This document shows, piece after piece, positions 15,161 to 24,875 of a DNA stretch of 49,064 nt. The translations under genes and the position numbers were made by a program. Origin of the DNA: Aphanocapsa sp. GSE-SYN-MK-11-07L (GTDB taxonomy: Bacteria > Cyanobacteriota > Cyanobacteriia > Thermosynechococcales > Thermosynechococcaceae); NCBI GenBank assembly GCA_019359715.1, contig JAHHGS010000096.1, forward strand, positions 1-49,064, written 5' to 3'. The notes below the pieces were generated by a model. That model worked only from the letters and a program-made list of their open reading frames with translations. It was not told the origin of the DNA and made no database searches. Each line of letters opens with the position of its first letter. The stretch's first letter is position 1.

Positions 15161-17584
15161 ATGTCTGAACTGATTCAAGCGGTGTTAGAGAGTGAGGAGC
15201 GCTCAGATTTGCGCCAGTTCTTAAGCGAACTGCGCCTTTCGTCTGAGCAACGGTATTTGCTCCGCAATGACATTCTCAGCGCCTTTAAGACTTACTGTGA
15301 CACGCAGCAAAAGCCAGCATCGTTTCATAAGTTTTCAGATATGGGGCGGTTGATTTCCTTTGTTCAAGAGCTGATTTTGGAGAATGGGAACACTTGTATG
15401 ATTGTGCGATCGCAAATTGCCCGCCCAGAAGCGTATCAAATCTTTGAGGATTTGACCGTCGTGCCAATGACGATCCAGGAACTGCTGGATCTGCGCGATC
15501 GGCATGTGGGTCGCAGCCATCCGCTGGATGGAGACATCCCTGAAATTGACTTTCAACCGTTTTACGACTATTCGCCGCTGATTCGGGATGCCAAAAATAT
15601 CGGCAAGGGCGTAGAATTTCTCAACCGCTACCTGTCCAGCAAGCTGTTTCAAGATCCTCGCCAATGGCAAGAAGCATTGTTCCAATTTTTGAGTTTGCAT
15701 CACTATAACGGCTTGCAGTTGTTGATTAATGAGCGGATTAAATCGCAGCAGCAACTTTCTAACCATGTCAAGCGGGCCCTGCGGCTAGCCAGTGATCTGC
15801 AACCTGACGAACCCTATGAGACGTTCCGATTTGACCTGCAAACGCTAGGCTTTGAGCCAGGCTGGGGAAATACTGCTGACCGCGTGCGCGAAACTCTCGG
15901 CATTCTCGACCAACTCATTGACTCTCCCGACCATCAATCCCTGGAAGCCTTTTTGTCGCGTTTGCCGATGATTTTCAGGATTGTTTTAGTGTCCCCCCAC
16001 GGTTGGTTTGGGCAAGAAGGGGTGCTCGGCCGACCTGATACGGGCGGACAAGTGGTTTACGTTCTAGACCAAGCCAAAAATCTTGAGAAACAGCTGCAAG
16101 AGGATATTGCTCTGGCGGGACTGGATGTCTTGGCGATCGAACCCAAGGTTTTGGTGCTGACCCGGTTGATTCCCAACTGTGAAGACACCCTTTGCAATCA
16201 GCGGCTAGAAAAAATTTACGGTACGGCCAACGCCTGGATTGTCCGCGTCCCGTTCCGAGATTTTAACCCTCACCTGACGCAAAATTGGATTTCTCGGTTT
16301 GAGATTTGGCCTTACCTGGAGACCTATGCCCTGGATGCTGAGCGTGAACTTTTAGCCGAGTTTCAAGGTAAGCCAGATTTGATTGTGGGCAACTATTCCG
16401 ACGGCAATCTGGTCGCCTTCCTGCTGTCTCGACGGTTAAAAGTAACTCAGTGTAACATTGCCCATGCTTTAGAAAAAACCAAGTATCTGTTCAGTAACCT
16501 CTACTGGCAAGACCTAGAAGACAAATATCATTTCTCGCTGCAATTTACGGCTGATTTAATTGCCATGAATGCGGCAAATTTCATCATCAGCAGCACTTAT
16601 CAAGAAATTGTCGGCACCCCCGAAAGTGTCGGCCAGTACGAGTCTTATCAAAGCTTTTCGATGCCTGAACTGTTCCACGTCGTCACTGGGATTGAATTGT
16701 TTAGCCCCAAATTCAACGTTGTCCCGCCCGGTGTGAATGAAACCGTCTTTTTTCCCTACACGAAGACCGAGGAGCGAATTGCCAGCACCCATGATTACAT
16801 TGAGGATTTGCTGTTTAGCCTCGATGATCCAGCCCAGGTTTTTGGCAAGTTGGATGATCCCAGCAAGCGCCCGATTTTTTCGATGGCAAGAATGGATCGG
16901 ATTAAAAACCTGACCGGTTTAGCCACCTGTTTTGGGACGAGCAAAGCATTGCAAGAGTCCTGTAATTTAATTCTGGTGGCTGGAAAATTAAGAGTGGACG
17001 AGTCAACCGATCACGAAGAAATCAGCGAAATTGAGAAGCTTTACCAGATTATTGATCAATATAATCTGCATGGCAAAATCCGCTGGTTAGGTGTCCGCCT
17101 TTCCAAAGCAGATTCCGGTGAAATCTATCGCACGATCGCCGATCACCAGGGCATCTTTGTCCAACCCGCCCTGTTTGAAGCCTTTGGCTTGACGATTTTG
17201 GAAGCAATGGTTTCAGGACTCCCCACCTTTGCGACTCAATTTGGCGGGCCACTCGAAATTATTCAGGATAAAGTCAATGGCTTCTACATCAACCCGACTC
17301 ACGTAGAGGAAACTGCCCAAAAAATCTTGGATTTTATCAGCAAGTGTGAGCAGAATTCCAATTACTGGTTCGAGATCTCCCAACGCTCAATCGACCGCGT
17401 TTACAGCACCTATACCTGGAAAATTCATACAACCCGATTGCTGTCCCTGGCTCGGATCTATGGTTTCTGGAATTATACCTCCAAGGAAAATCGCGAAGAT
17501 ATCTGGCGCTATATTGAGTCGTTGTTCTATTGGGTGTTTAGACCGAGGGCGCAGCGCTTGCTGGAGCAACACCTGCAACGCTAA
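15161..17584 (+). CDS. susA: Sucrose synthase
   Basis: An 807-residue GT4 retaining glycosyltransferase, full length for the family. It interconverts sucrose plus UDP/ADP with fructose plus nucleotide sugar. Residues 1-270 are the regulatory N-terminal region specific to sucrose synthases. From about 277 the GT-B core begins with SPHGWFGQEGVLGRPDTGGQ. The nucleotide-sugar site with its E-x7-E motif lies at about 672-680 (EAFGLTILE), followed by GGPLEII. In cyanobacteria the enzyme mostly cleaves sucrose and supplies ADP-glucose. It is 130 bp upstream of sps on the same strand, so sucrose breakdown and synthesis are encoded together. Confidence 0.95.
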   Translation: MSELIQAVLESEERSDLRQFLSELRLSSEQRYLLRNDILSAFKTYCDTQQKPASFHKFSDMGRLISFVQELILENGNTCMIVRSQIARPEAYQIFEDLTVVPMTIQELLDLRDRHVGRSHPLDGDIPEIDFQPFYDYSPLIRDAKNIGKGVEFLNRYLSSKLFQDPRQWQEALFQFLSLHHYNGLQLLINERIKSQQQLSNHVKRALRLASDLQPDEPYETFRFDLQTLGFEPGWGNTADRVRETLGILDQLIDSPDHQSLEAFLSRLPMIFRIVLVSPHGWFGQEGVLGRPDTGGQVVYVLDQAKNLEKQLQEDIALAGLDVLAIEPKVLVLTRLIPNCEDTLCNQRLEKIYGTANAWIVRVPFRDFNPHLTQNWISRFEIWPYLETYALDAERELLAEFQGKPDLIVGNYSDGNLVAFLLSRRLKVTQCNIAHALEKTKYLFSNLYWQDLEDKYHFSLQFTADLIAMNAANFIISSTYQEIVGTPESVGQYESYQSFSMPELFHVVTGIELFSPKFNVVPPGVNETVFFPYTKTEERIASTHDYIEDLLFSLDDPAQVFGKLDDPSKRPIFSMARMDRIKNLTGLATCFGTSKALQESCNLILVAGKLRVDESTDHEEISEIEKLYQIIDQYNLHGKIRWLGVRLSKADSGEIYRTIADHQGIFVQPALFEAFGLTILEAMVSGLPTFATQFGGPLEIIQDKVNGFYINPTHVEETAQKILDFISKCEQNSNYWFEISQRSIDRVYSTYTWKIHTTRLLSLARIYGFWNYTSKENREDIWRYIESLFYWVFRPRAQRLLEQHLQR

Positions 17585-17714
17585 AGCGAGTTGATGGCTA
17601 TTGATCCTGTCTGCCAGCAGAACCCTCTAAATTGCCTTAAGCTTTGGCGGCGATGGGATAGTCCTTGGTGTTTTTGGCACTAACAATATCCTGTTAAAGT
17701 ATGGGTGGCTGACC

Positions 17715-19895
17715 GTGAGCCAATCCAGCTTCGGTCAAGCTGAGTTAAGATCGGAGCTACGTAAAATAATGTATTTACTGCTGATCAGTATTCATGGCCT
17801 GATCCGAAGTCATGACTTAGAACTCGGACGCGATGCTGACACTGGGGGGCAAACCAAGTACGTTGTAGATTTAGCCCGGGCCCTAGCTGAGCGAGCCGAT
17901 GTCACCCAGGTTGACCTTGTCACCCGCCGGCTCCTCGATCCAAATGTCAGCTCCGACTACGCACAGCCCCTTGAACCGATCGCCCACAAAGCCAGAATTG
18001 TCAGAATTGAAGCCGGCCCTGAAGAATATGTGCCCAAGGAACTGCTCTGGGATTACCTCGATAGCTTTACGGACAACTTGCTCAGTTGGCTGAATGAACA
18101 GGGACAGCGGCCAGATATTGTCCACAGTCACTATGCGGATGCAGGTTACGTCGGGGTGCGCTTATCCAACCTGATTGGTGTGCCGCTGGTGCATACGGGG
18201 CATTCCCTCGGACGCGATAAACGCCAGCGTCTGTTGGCTAAGGGTTTGCATCCTGAACAGATTGACGAGCGCTACAACATGAGTCGGCGGATCGATGCCG
18301 AAGAAGAGGTGCTGGCCAATGCGGATTTGGTGATCACGAGTACGTTTAATGAGATCGAAGAACAGTACGGACTATACGATTACTATCAGCCAAAACGGAT
18401 GGCCGTTGTACCGCCGGGAACCGACTTGACCTTGTTCCATCCGCCGACCCAAACAGACCTCAAGATTCCGTTCGCGGATGGATTGCGGCGCTTTCTGAAT
18501 CACCCAGATAAACAAATTATTTTAGCCCTGTCGCGCCCAGACGAGCGCAAGAATATTCTGACGCTGATCGAGGCGTTTGGCGAATCTAAACCCCTTCAGG
18601 ATTTGGCCAACTTGGTGATCGTTGTTGGGAATCGGGACGATATTCGGGAGATGGAAAGCGGTGCCCAGGAGGTGTTGACCAATATTTTAGTCTTGATTGA
18701 TGTCTACGATCTTTACGGGCGGGTGGCAGTGCCGAAACGGCACCTGTCAAATGAAGTAGCGGAAATTTATCGGTTAACCGCCTTGTCCCGGGGTGTGTTT
18801 ATTAACCCTGCCCTGACGGAACCGTTTGGTTTGACCCTGTTGGAAGCTGCGGCCAGCGGTATTCCGCTGGTGGCGACAGAGAATGGTGGCCCGGTTGACA
18901 TCATTGGCAACTGCAATAACGGTCTGCTGGTAAATCCGCTCGATCAAGCGGCGATCGCCCAGTCTCTCCTCACCCTTTTGAGCAACAAGAAGCAGTGGCA
19001 AACCTGGTCTCAGAACGGCATCGAGGGCGTGCGCAAACACTACTCATGGCCAGCCCATGCCGAAGCCTACCTGGCGAAAGTCAAGCCTCTGCCCCAGGAG
19101 CACGCGCCAATTCCAGAGTCACAGCCAGTCCGGCGTCCCCTCAGCAAACGCGCCATCTTTTCCGACTTAGATCAAAGCCTAATTGGCAATCCGGAAGGAC
19201 TCAATCGCTTTATAGAAGTGATTCGTCAGAATCGAACCCGCGCCACTTTTGGGATTGTCACCGGACGTCGGTTGGACTCAGCTCTGGCAATCATGAGAAA
19301 AAACAGCATTCCCGTCCCAGATGTTTTAATCACTAGTCTTGGCACCCAAATTCACTATGGTCGGCAGCTCATTACCGATGATTTCTGGGCAGAGCACATT
19401 AACTACCTGTGGCAGCCGATCTCGGTGCGGAGAACGCTCCAAGAGCTGCCCGGACTGATTCCACAACCCTATAGCGAACAGTCTCGATTTAAAATTGCCT
19501 ACCACTATGACCCGACGGTGGCTCCGCCCGTCGAAGAAATTATTGCCCTGCTCCGCACCAAAGAACTGACGGCAAACGTGATTCATGCCTTTGGTCAGTA
19601 TCTCGATATTTTGCCAGCCCGGGCCAGTAAGGGGCAGGCTCTGCGCTATGTTGCCCAGCGCTGGGATATCCCGCTCGAAAATATTCTGGTGGCGGGTGGC
19701 TCCGGTGCAGACGAGGATATGATGCGTGGCAATACCTTGGCCGTAGTGATCGGCAATCGGCACTATCAAGAACTTTCCCAGCTAGAAGACCTAGAGCAGA
19801 TCTACTTTGCCACCCAGGATCATGCTCTTGGTCTGCTGGAGGCGATCGACCACTACGATTTCTTTAATGCCGGTGAGGTATTGGAGAAAACCTAG
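17715..19895 (+). CDS. sps: Sucrose-phosphate synthase with C-terminal phosphatase-like domain
   Basis: A 726-residue two-domain protein. The GT4 domain (residues about 20-460) has LISIHGLIR, ELGRDADTGGQTKYV, HTGHSLGRDK and EPFGLTLLE, and makes sucrose-6-phosphate from a nucleotide glucose and fructose-6-phosphate. The HAD domain starts at about 479 with SDLDQSLIG and has IVTGRR and RASKGQAL. Motif IV reads GGSGADEDM, where the first metal-ligand Asp of the usual GDSGND is Gly. Whether the phosphatase is active is therefore open. The GTG at 17715 gives an 18-residue extension before an in-frame ATG at 17769, and either could be the start. Confidence 0.92.
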   Translation: MSQSSFGQAELRSELRKIMYLLLISIHGLIRSHDLELGRDADTGGQTKYVVDLARALAERADVTQVDLVTRRLLDPNVSSDYAQPLEPIAHKARIVRIEAGPEEYVPKELLWDYLDSFTDNLLSWLNEQGQRPDIVHSHYADAGYVGVRLSNLIGVPLVHTGHSLGRDKRQRLLAKGLHPEQIDERYNMSRRIDAEEEVLANADLVITSTFNEIEEQYGLYDYYQPKRMAVVPPGTDLTLFHPPTQTDLKIPFADGLRRFLNHPDKQIILALSRPDERKNILTLIEAFGESKPLQDLANLVIVVGNRDDIREMESGAQEVLTNILVLIDVYDLYGRVAVPKRHLSNEVAEIYRLTALSRGVFINPALTEPFGLTLLEAAASGIPLVATENGGPVDIIGNCNNGLLVNPLDQAAIAQSLLTLLSNKKQWQTWSQNGIEGVRKHYSWPAHAEAYLAKVKPLPQEHAPIPESQPVRRPLSKRAIFSDLDQSLIGNPEGLNRFIEVIRQNRTRATFGIVTGRRLDSALAIMRKNSIPVPDVLITSLGTQIHYGRQLITDDFWAEHINYLWQPISVRRTLQELPGLIPQPYSEQSRFKIAYHYDPTVAPPVEEIIALLRTKELTANVIHAFGQYLDILPARASKGQALRYVAQRWDIPLENILVAGGSGADEDMMRGNTLAVVIGNRHYQELSQLEDLEQIYFATQDHALGLLEAIDHYDFFNAGEVLEKT

Positions 19896-20072
19896 TCGAG
19901 CGGCGGCGAGATAGCTCTCACAACTAACTTAACGGAGTCCTCAGTTTCTATCATTAATTTGAGACTGCACCTGCAAACTTCTGTATCTCTCAGACAGAGT
20001 TATGGTATGGATATTCCTACTGTCTGAACACGTTTAACGTGCTTTCATTCTCAAAATTGTCTGGAGATAGCC

Positions 20073-22424
20073 ATGACACCGACTAATTTGCCATCTATTG
20101 GCGGCTTGAGCGATCAGCTAAAAGCTTGTCACCAAAAGCAGTTTACTGGCAGACTGAGTGTGCAGGCTGTGAATCATCAACAATGGAGCCTTTACTTCAA
20201 GTTAGGACGCTTAGTTTGGGCAAATGGCGGCGGACATTGGTTCCGGCGCTGGCGGCGGCTGGTGAATCAGCATGGTTCTCGAATCAGTCACCTCGGTGCC
20301 AGCTTAAAAACCCTGGAGGTAAATCAGCATCAAGATTATGACCTCCTGATGCAAGGGGTTAAAAGTCAGAGTTTGACCGGGGCGGAATCTGCGCATATCG
20401 TGCGCGCTACGGTTGCCGAAGTTTTATTCGATATGCTGCAACAGGAAGCGGTGGGAGCGTTGACGTTCACGGCTGATAATCAAGACCTCGACATTCCTTT
20501 GCTGTTAATCAATCCAGAGCAAGCGGCTTCAGAAGCAAAGCGGGCTTGGAATACCTGGAATAACGCTGGGCTAGCGAATGTGTCTCCTAACCTGGCACCA
20601 ATTTTGCGCCAGCCAGAGCAATTGAAGCAGCAGTCTTCGGCCAGTGTTTACGAGTCGTTGGTGAAGGCGATCGACGGCGATCGAACGCTACGAGACTTGG
20701 CCCTGCTGCTGAACCAAGAATTGCAGCTATTCACTAAAATGCTGAAACTCTACATCAGCAAAGAATGGATTGGGCTAGTTGAAGTGCCTGATTTGCTGCC
20801 TGTGGTTCAGCCAGCTCAGCCATCGCCTCCAGCCTCAACCGAGCCATCTGTTGAGCAGGCTCGACCAGGGAAAAAATTGCTAGGGTCTGATGCACTGCCT
20901 AAAAATTGGGCTGTGGTTGCCGCCTTGTGTGCGTTAGTTGCGGGTGGCGGCTATATTGCTTGGCAACTGATGGCTCAAAAAAATCCAACTTCTGCGGGGC
21001 TAACCAGTCGTGTTCCGGCTGGAACCAAAACGCTGACCGTGGTGGGAGATGCCTTTAGTGGGCACAGCACCTTTCGGAGCGCCGGATTCCAGGAGGCGCT
21101 GAAACAGGTTGGGATTAACTTAAAGTATCAAAATGCCTCTGACCAGCAGGGGGCAGCGCTGCTGAATCAGGGGCAGGCAGATTTAGAGTTAACCAGCCTC
21201 GATCAATTCCTGCGCCTCCAGCCCCAGGGCAAAATTGTCGGGCTAATTAGCCGCACGGTCGGAGCAGATGCCCTAGTTCTAAATACCAAGCAGTATCCTG
21301 AGCTAAAATCTTTGGCGGATTTAAGCCAGCTTGTCCAGCAGGCGCGATCGCAAGGTCGGCAGTTGGAATTGGCTTTGCCAGAAAGCACTCCCAGCGAATA
21401 CTTGGCGTTGCTGCTGAGCGCTAAATTTGATCAGTTTAATCTCTCCGACTTTCAGGTCAAGCCGGTGGGCGATGGGGCGGAAGGCTGGAAATTACTGCAA
21501 GACCCAAATCAGAAAATCGCCGCCGCAATTCTGCGGGAACCTGAGCTGACCCAGGCCCGGAATCAAGGCTACACAGTGGCTCTATCGAGCCAGGATGTGC
21601 CGAGAGAAATTGTCGATCTGATTGTGGCTTCTGATCGGATGCTGCAAGACCAACCGGAAACCGTCGAGAAATTCCTGACGGCCTATTATCGCCAAGTCGA
21701 TGCAGATGTCCGGGATGGCTCAACCCTAAGAGACCAAATAGCCAAGGATGGTGATTTAACGCCCGGCGATGCCAAAACAGCGATCGCGGGGATTGATTTT
21801 TTCACCGCGCCAGCGGCCAAAGCTTGGTTAAAGAATGGCCAACTCGCAAAACAGATTGACGCTACGGCGGCGGTTCTGACCTTATCCGGCAAGCTAGACC
21901 AAGTTCCCCCTCAGTCTACGGCACTGTTTACTGCCCAGCTCATTGAGCCAGCCGCCAACAACACAGAGCAACTGATTAAGCTGGTGCGGGCTGCAAACCC
22001 CAAGCTGGCTGACAAACTAGCCGGCGAACCAACGCCCTCTGTGAGTGCGGCTGGGCAAATGCCAGCCGCTGCCAATCCTGCCCAAAAAAGTAAATGGGAA
22101 GTCAAATTTAAGTCTAGTTCGACTTACGTCACCGATAAAGGTAGGCAAACCCTCAGTCAATTTGCCAAACAGGCGGCGGCAGATTTCAATCAGCAGAAAA
22201 TTGCCATTCGCGTGATTGGGCATACCTCGAAAACTGGCCCAAACGAAGTGAATCAGGCCCTGAGTCAAGAACGAGCGCAGATGGTGGCTGACTATTTGTA
22301 TCAGTTTGGATTTAAAGGCAAAATTATCGTCGAGGGCAAAGGGTCGAGTCAGCCGCTGCCCGGTATTCCAGCCACCGATCGGCGCAATCAGCGGGCTGAA
22401 ATCTACCTTGATCGGCTCGATTAA
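20073..22424 (+). CDS. PatA-N-like / transmembrane / solute-binding / OmpA fusion protein
   Basis: A 783-residue protein of unusual architecture. Residues about 1-235 resemble the PatA N-terminal (DUF4388-like) domain of cyanobacterial response regulators (FTGRLSVQ, SLYFKLGRLVWANGG). A Pro-rich linker leads to one transmembrane helix at about 280-302. Residues about 318-640 resemble an NMT1/phosphate-type periplasmic binding domain (TLTVVGDAFSGHSTFRSAGF). Residues about 672-783 form an OmpA peptidoglycan-binding domain (RVIGHTSKTG, NQALSQERAQMVADYL, ending RRNQRAEIYLDR). The topology implies a cytoplasmic PatA-N part, a periplasmic sensor and a cell-wall anchor. The stop shares TTAA with the convergent aldehyde dehydrogenase stop. 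Confidence 0.8.
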   Translation: MTPTNLPSIGGLSDQLKACHQKQFTGRLSVQAVNHQQWSLYFKLGRLVWANGGGHWFRRWRRLVNQHGSRISHLGASLKTLEVNQHQDYDLLMQGVKSQSLTGAESAHIVRATVAEVLFDMLQQEAVGALTFTADNQDLDIPLLLINPEQAASEAKRAWNTWNNAGLANVSPNLAPILRQPEQLKQQSSASVYESLVKAIDGDRTLRDLALLLNQELQLFTKMLKLYISKEWIGLVEVPDLLPVVQPAQPSPPASTEPSVEQARPGKKLLGSDALPKNWAVVAALCALVAGGGYIAWQLMAQKNPTSAGLTSRVPAGTKTLTVVGDAFSGHSTFRSAGFQEALKQVGINLKYQNASDQQGAALLNQGQADLELTSLDQFLRLQPQGKIVGLISRTVGADALVLNTKQYPELKSLADLSQLVQQARSQGRQLELALPESTPSEYLALLLSAKFDQFNLSDFQVKPVGDGAEGWKLLQDPNQKIAAAILREPELTQARNQGYTVALSSQDVPREIVDLIVASDRMLQDQPETVEKFLTAYYRQVDADVRDGSTLRDQIAKDGDLTPGDAKTAIAGIDFFTAPAAKAWLKNGQLAKQIDATAAVLTLSGKLDQVPPQSTALFTAQLIEPAANNTEQLIKLVRAANPKLADKLAGEPTPSVSAAGQMPAAANPAQKSKWEVKFKSSSTYVTDKGRQTLSQFAKQAAADFNQQKIAIRVIGHTSKTGPNEVNQALSQERAQMVADYLYQFGFKGKIIVEGKGSSQPLPGIPATDRRNQRAEIYLDRLD

Positions 22425-24097
22425 CCCCTCAACGCCAAACTGACAATTCGCAGCAGCTTTCCCCATGTGGGGGCTGCTTCGTAGTCAACCAGAATTGGCC
22501 CAAGCTGCCCCAAGGTGCAATGGCCGGCAAACCAAGCTGGCAGGGGGAAAATCCGAAACGGTGCTGACAGTACAGACTTTTCGGGATGATCAAACAAGTA
22601 AGTATTATGGACAACTCCTTGTCCAGAGCTAATTTCTGCCAGCGGATTGCCCGGAAATGCTCCCCAAGTTGTGGTGGTGAGCAGGAAGCCAACCCCAGTC
22701 CAAACATTAATCCCAATATTGCCATAGCGCAAAGCCGCGATCGCCCGCTCCAACTCTACCCGCACCCGTTTCTGGGTCGCCGGGTGAATCAGCACGACGC
22801 AAGAGAGATTGCCCCAGATGGTTTGGTTGGCAAAATTAACGGCTTGCTCCAGAAAATTGGCTGCATCGTTAGCCGCCAGGGCGACTTCGGCCAGCACGCC
22901 GCAAAAGGCTTCCTGAACCAGCGCATATTCACCGGCTTGAGCCGGCAGGTCAGCAATCAGTGTCCAGGGAATCATCGTTTCGGTGCGGGCAGACAGCGGC
23001 TGAGCCTGCGGATATCGATCGAGAAACTGCTGGTAGCGCTCTTGGGCGCCCGGATAGTAAGCATAGCGGGGTGGAATTCGCGCTAGCGCCTGTTCAACTT
23101 GGGCCAGAAACTGCCGACGCTGCGGCCAGCCTGTCGCCGTAATCAGAACCTTACCTGCAACGCAGTTAAAGCTGGCATTGTGAGCGACCATGCTGGCGAC
23201 ATGGCGAGCCTGCCAGGCTAAATCTGAAGCTGACCACGGGCCAGGCACAACCAAAATTGGCGTCACGCAGCCTAACTCGGACGTGATTGGTTTGGTGAAC
23301 GGCGGTTGGCCGGCGGCTTTTCGCTCTGCTTGTTGGATGGGATCGCTGCCCCAGACGATCGCATCATGGCTGTGGTGGGAGCCGGTAATATGCACCGTGT
23401 CGATTTCAGGATGCTGGCAGAGATACGCTCCTAAATCGGCTCCACCGTAGACAATCTGCCACCAACCGGCGGAGATTAAGGGCTGAAAGGCTTGCGCTAA
23501 AATTGGCCCGATCGCCGCATTCACTGGGTTCATTTTGAGCAAGACGACTTGGTTTTCAGCAAACAGCTTGTAAAGGCTGTCCGTGGGGGCGATCGCTGTA
23601 TTATTCCCCGCCCCCAACACCAAAGCAACTCGCCCCATTTGAGTTTGCTGGCGATAAATTGCCCCTTGGGTTGCGGGTAAATCGGGCTGAAGCCAAACTT
23701 CGGCTCGAAAGCCTCGCCAGAGCAATTTTTCGGGCACTGTGCGCGGAAACACGCGGGCGATTTTCTGCCCATTAGCGGCAGTGCGCCAATCGATCGGCTG
23801 CGGTTGACCGTTGGCTGCCAGGGCTTGAATGAGCTGCTGCAAGTTAGCCAGAGTCGTGAGCGGCCCACTTGTCCACTCTTCGCCAGCCAAATTTGAATTC
23901 GGATCAATCCCCTTAATCTGACAAGCAACCTCTACCCAGGTGGCGGCAACGGCCTGCACCCCGACCACGCACCGCCGCAGGTAATTAATTCGCTCAGGAA
24001 TCTCGACTTCTAGCCACCGCTGTTTGCGATTGGCTAGGTCATGGACGATTTGATCGGCTTGCCAGCGATCAGTTTGGACAACCTTGCAGACTCCCAT
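22421..24097 (-). CDS. Aldehyde dehydrogenase family protein
   Basis: A 558-residue member of the ALDH superfamily, with the catalytic Cys in NASFNCVAGK and the general-base region in ELGCVTPILV. The cofactor-binding part is recognisable (LVLGAGNNTAIAPTD, HITGSHHSHDAIVWG). It is longer and more divergent than standard ALDHs, so the substrate aldehyde cannot be predicted. The ATG at 24095-24097 is clear. The 296 bp between this gene and the GNAT gene contain no feature I can support. Confidence 0.8.
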   Translation of the reverse strand: MGVCKVVQTDRWQADQIVHDLANRKQRWLEVEIPERINYLRRCVVGVQAVAATWVEVACQIKGIDPNSNLAGEEWTSGPLTTLANLQQLIQALAANGQPQPIDWRTAANGQKIARVFPRTVPEKLLWRGFRAEVWLQPDLPATQGAIYRQQTQMGRVALVLGAGNNTAIAPTDSLYKLFAENQVVLLKMNPVNAAIGPILAQAFQPLISAGWWQIVYGGADLGAYLCQHPEIDTVHITGSHHSHDAIVWGSDPIQQAERKAAGQPPFTKPITSELGCVTPILVVPGPWSASDLAWQARHVASMVAHNASFNCVAGKVLITATGWPQRRQFLAQVEQALARIPPRYAYYPGAQERYQQFLDRYPQAQPLSARTETMIPWTLIADLPAQAGEYALVQEAFCGVLAEVALAANDAANFLEQAVNFANQTIWGNLSCVVLIHPATQKRVRVELERAIAALRYGNIGINVWTGVGFLLTTTTWGAFPGNPLAEISSGQGVVHNTYLFDHPEKSVLSAPFRIFPLPAWFAGHCTLGQLGPILVDYEAAPTWGKLLRIVSLALRG

Positions 24098-24393
24098 ACT
24101 CAGCCACGATTAGCGAACGCTCACGCCAGTCTGGGCGCAAAAAAGCATCTAGCCGATAAGAATTGTTTGGCGCAGGGGAACAATAAAGCTAATTCCCTGT
24201 GAGTAAATTGTAATTTAGGACGTTTGATGTTTCTTGTTAATGACTCCAGCCCCACTCACGCGATCAGAATCAGGCAGTTTTTAGCTGTAGTGCACTTTGA
24301 CGTAATGCCACGCATCATATCTGGCTTATATGCACTGTTCACCGCATTTGTTTAGATTTACCAACACCAAAAAAAGTAGCTGAGGATTGATTT

Positions 24394-24867
24394 TTAGCGC
24401 TTTAATGCCGTTTGCCATAGCCCAGGTGAGGAGTCGGGAATGGCAACTGCCCCGACAGTTTTGGTATAAAACTCAGGCGGGCCAACCCAACCGACGATCG
24501 CATAGGCGTAGCCCTTCGATTTCATGTCAAACAGGCTGAGGTGCAATAGGGCTTTACCCAAAGATTTTCCCTGGTGGGCTGGAGCAATGCCCATCGGCCC
24601 AAACATGCCCAACGCCGCCGCATCGTAGCAGGCAAACCCCAGCAATTCACCTGCTTGCACCGCAATTAAGCAAGTAGCGGGCTGGTTGGCGATCGCCCTA
24701 GCCGTTTCACTGGCCCAGCCGGGGCTGAATTGAGTTTTCACCCAATCGGTAATTAAATCGGTTTCAGACCCCAAGGGCTTGCGGAAGCTAACGCCTAATT
24801 GCTGGAGCCGATCAACCAGCGGCCAATCGACCTGCAAGTCGTAAAGCTTGACCAGCATATCGGTCAT
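24394..24867 (-). CDS. GNAT-family N-acetyltransferase
   Basis: A 157-residue acetyl-CoA-dependent acyltransferase. MGIAPAHQGKSLGKALL is the acetyl-CoA-binding motif A (Q/R-x-x-G-x-G/A), and YAIVGWVGPPEFYTKTVGA is motif B. The substrate is unknown. It starts 8 bp after the ntcA stop, so it is probably the second gene of an ntcA operon and responds to nitrogen supply. Confidence 0.85.
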   Translation of the reverse strand: MTDMLVKLYDLQVDWPLVDRLQQLGVSFRKPLGSETDLITDWVKTQFSPGWASETARAIANQPATCLIAVQAGELLGFACYDAAALGMFGPMGIAPAHQGKSLGKALLHLSLFDMKSKGYAYAIVGWVGPPEFYTKTVGAVAIPDSSPGLWQTALKR

Positions 24868-24875
24868 GGCGGATC

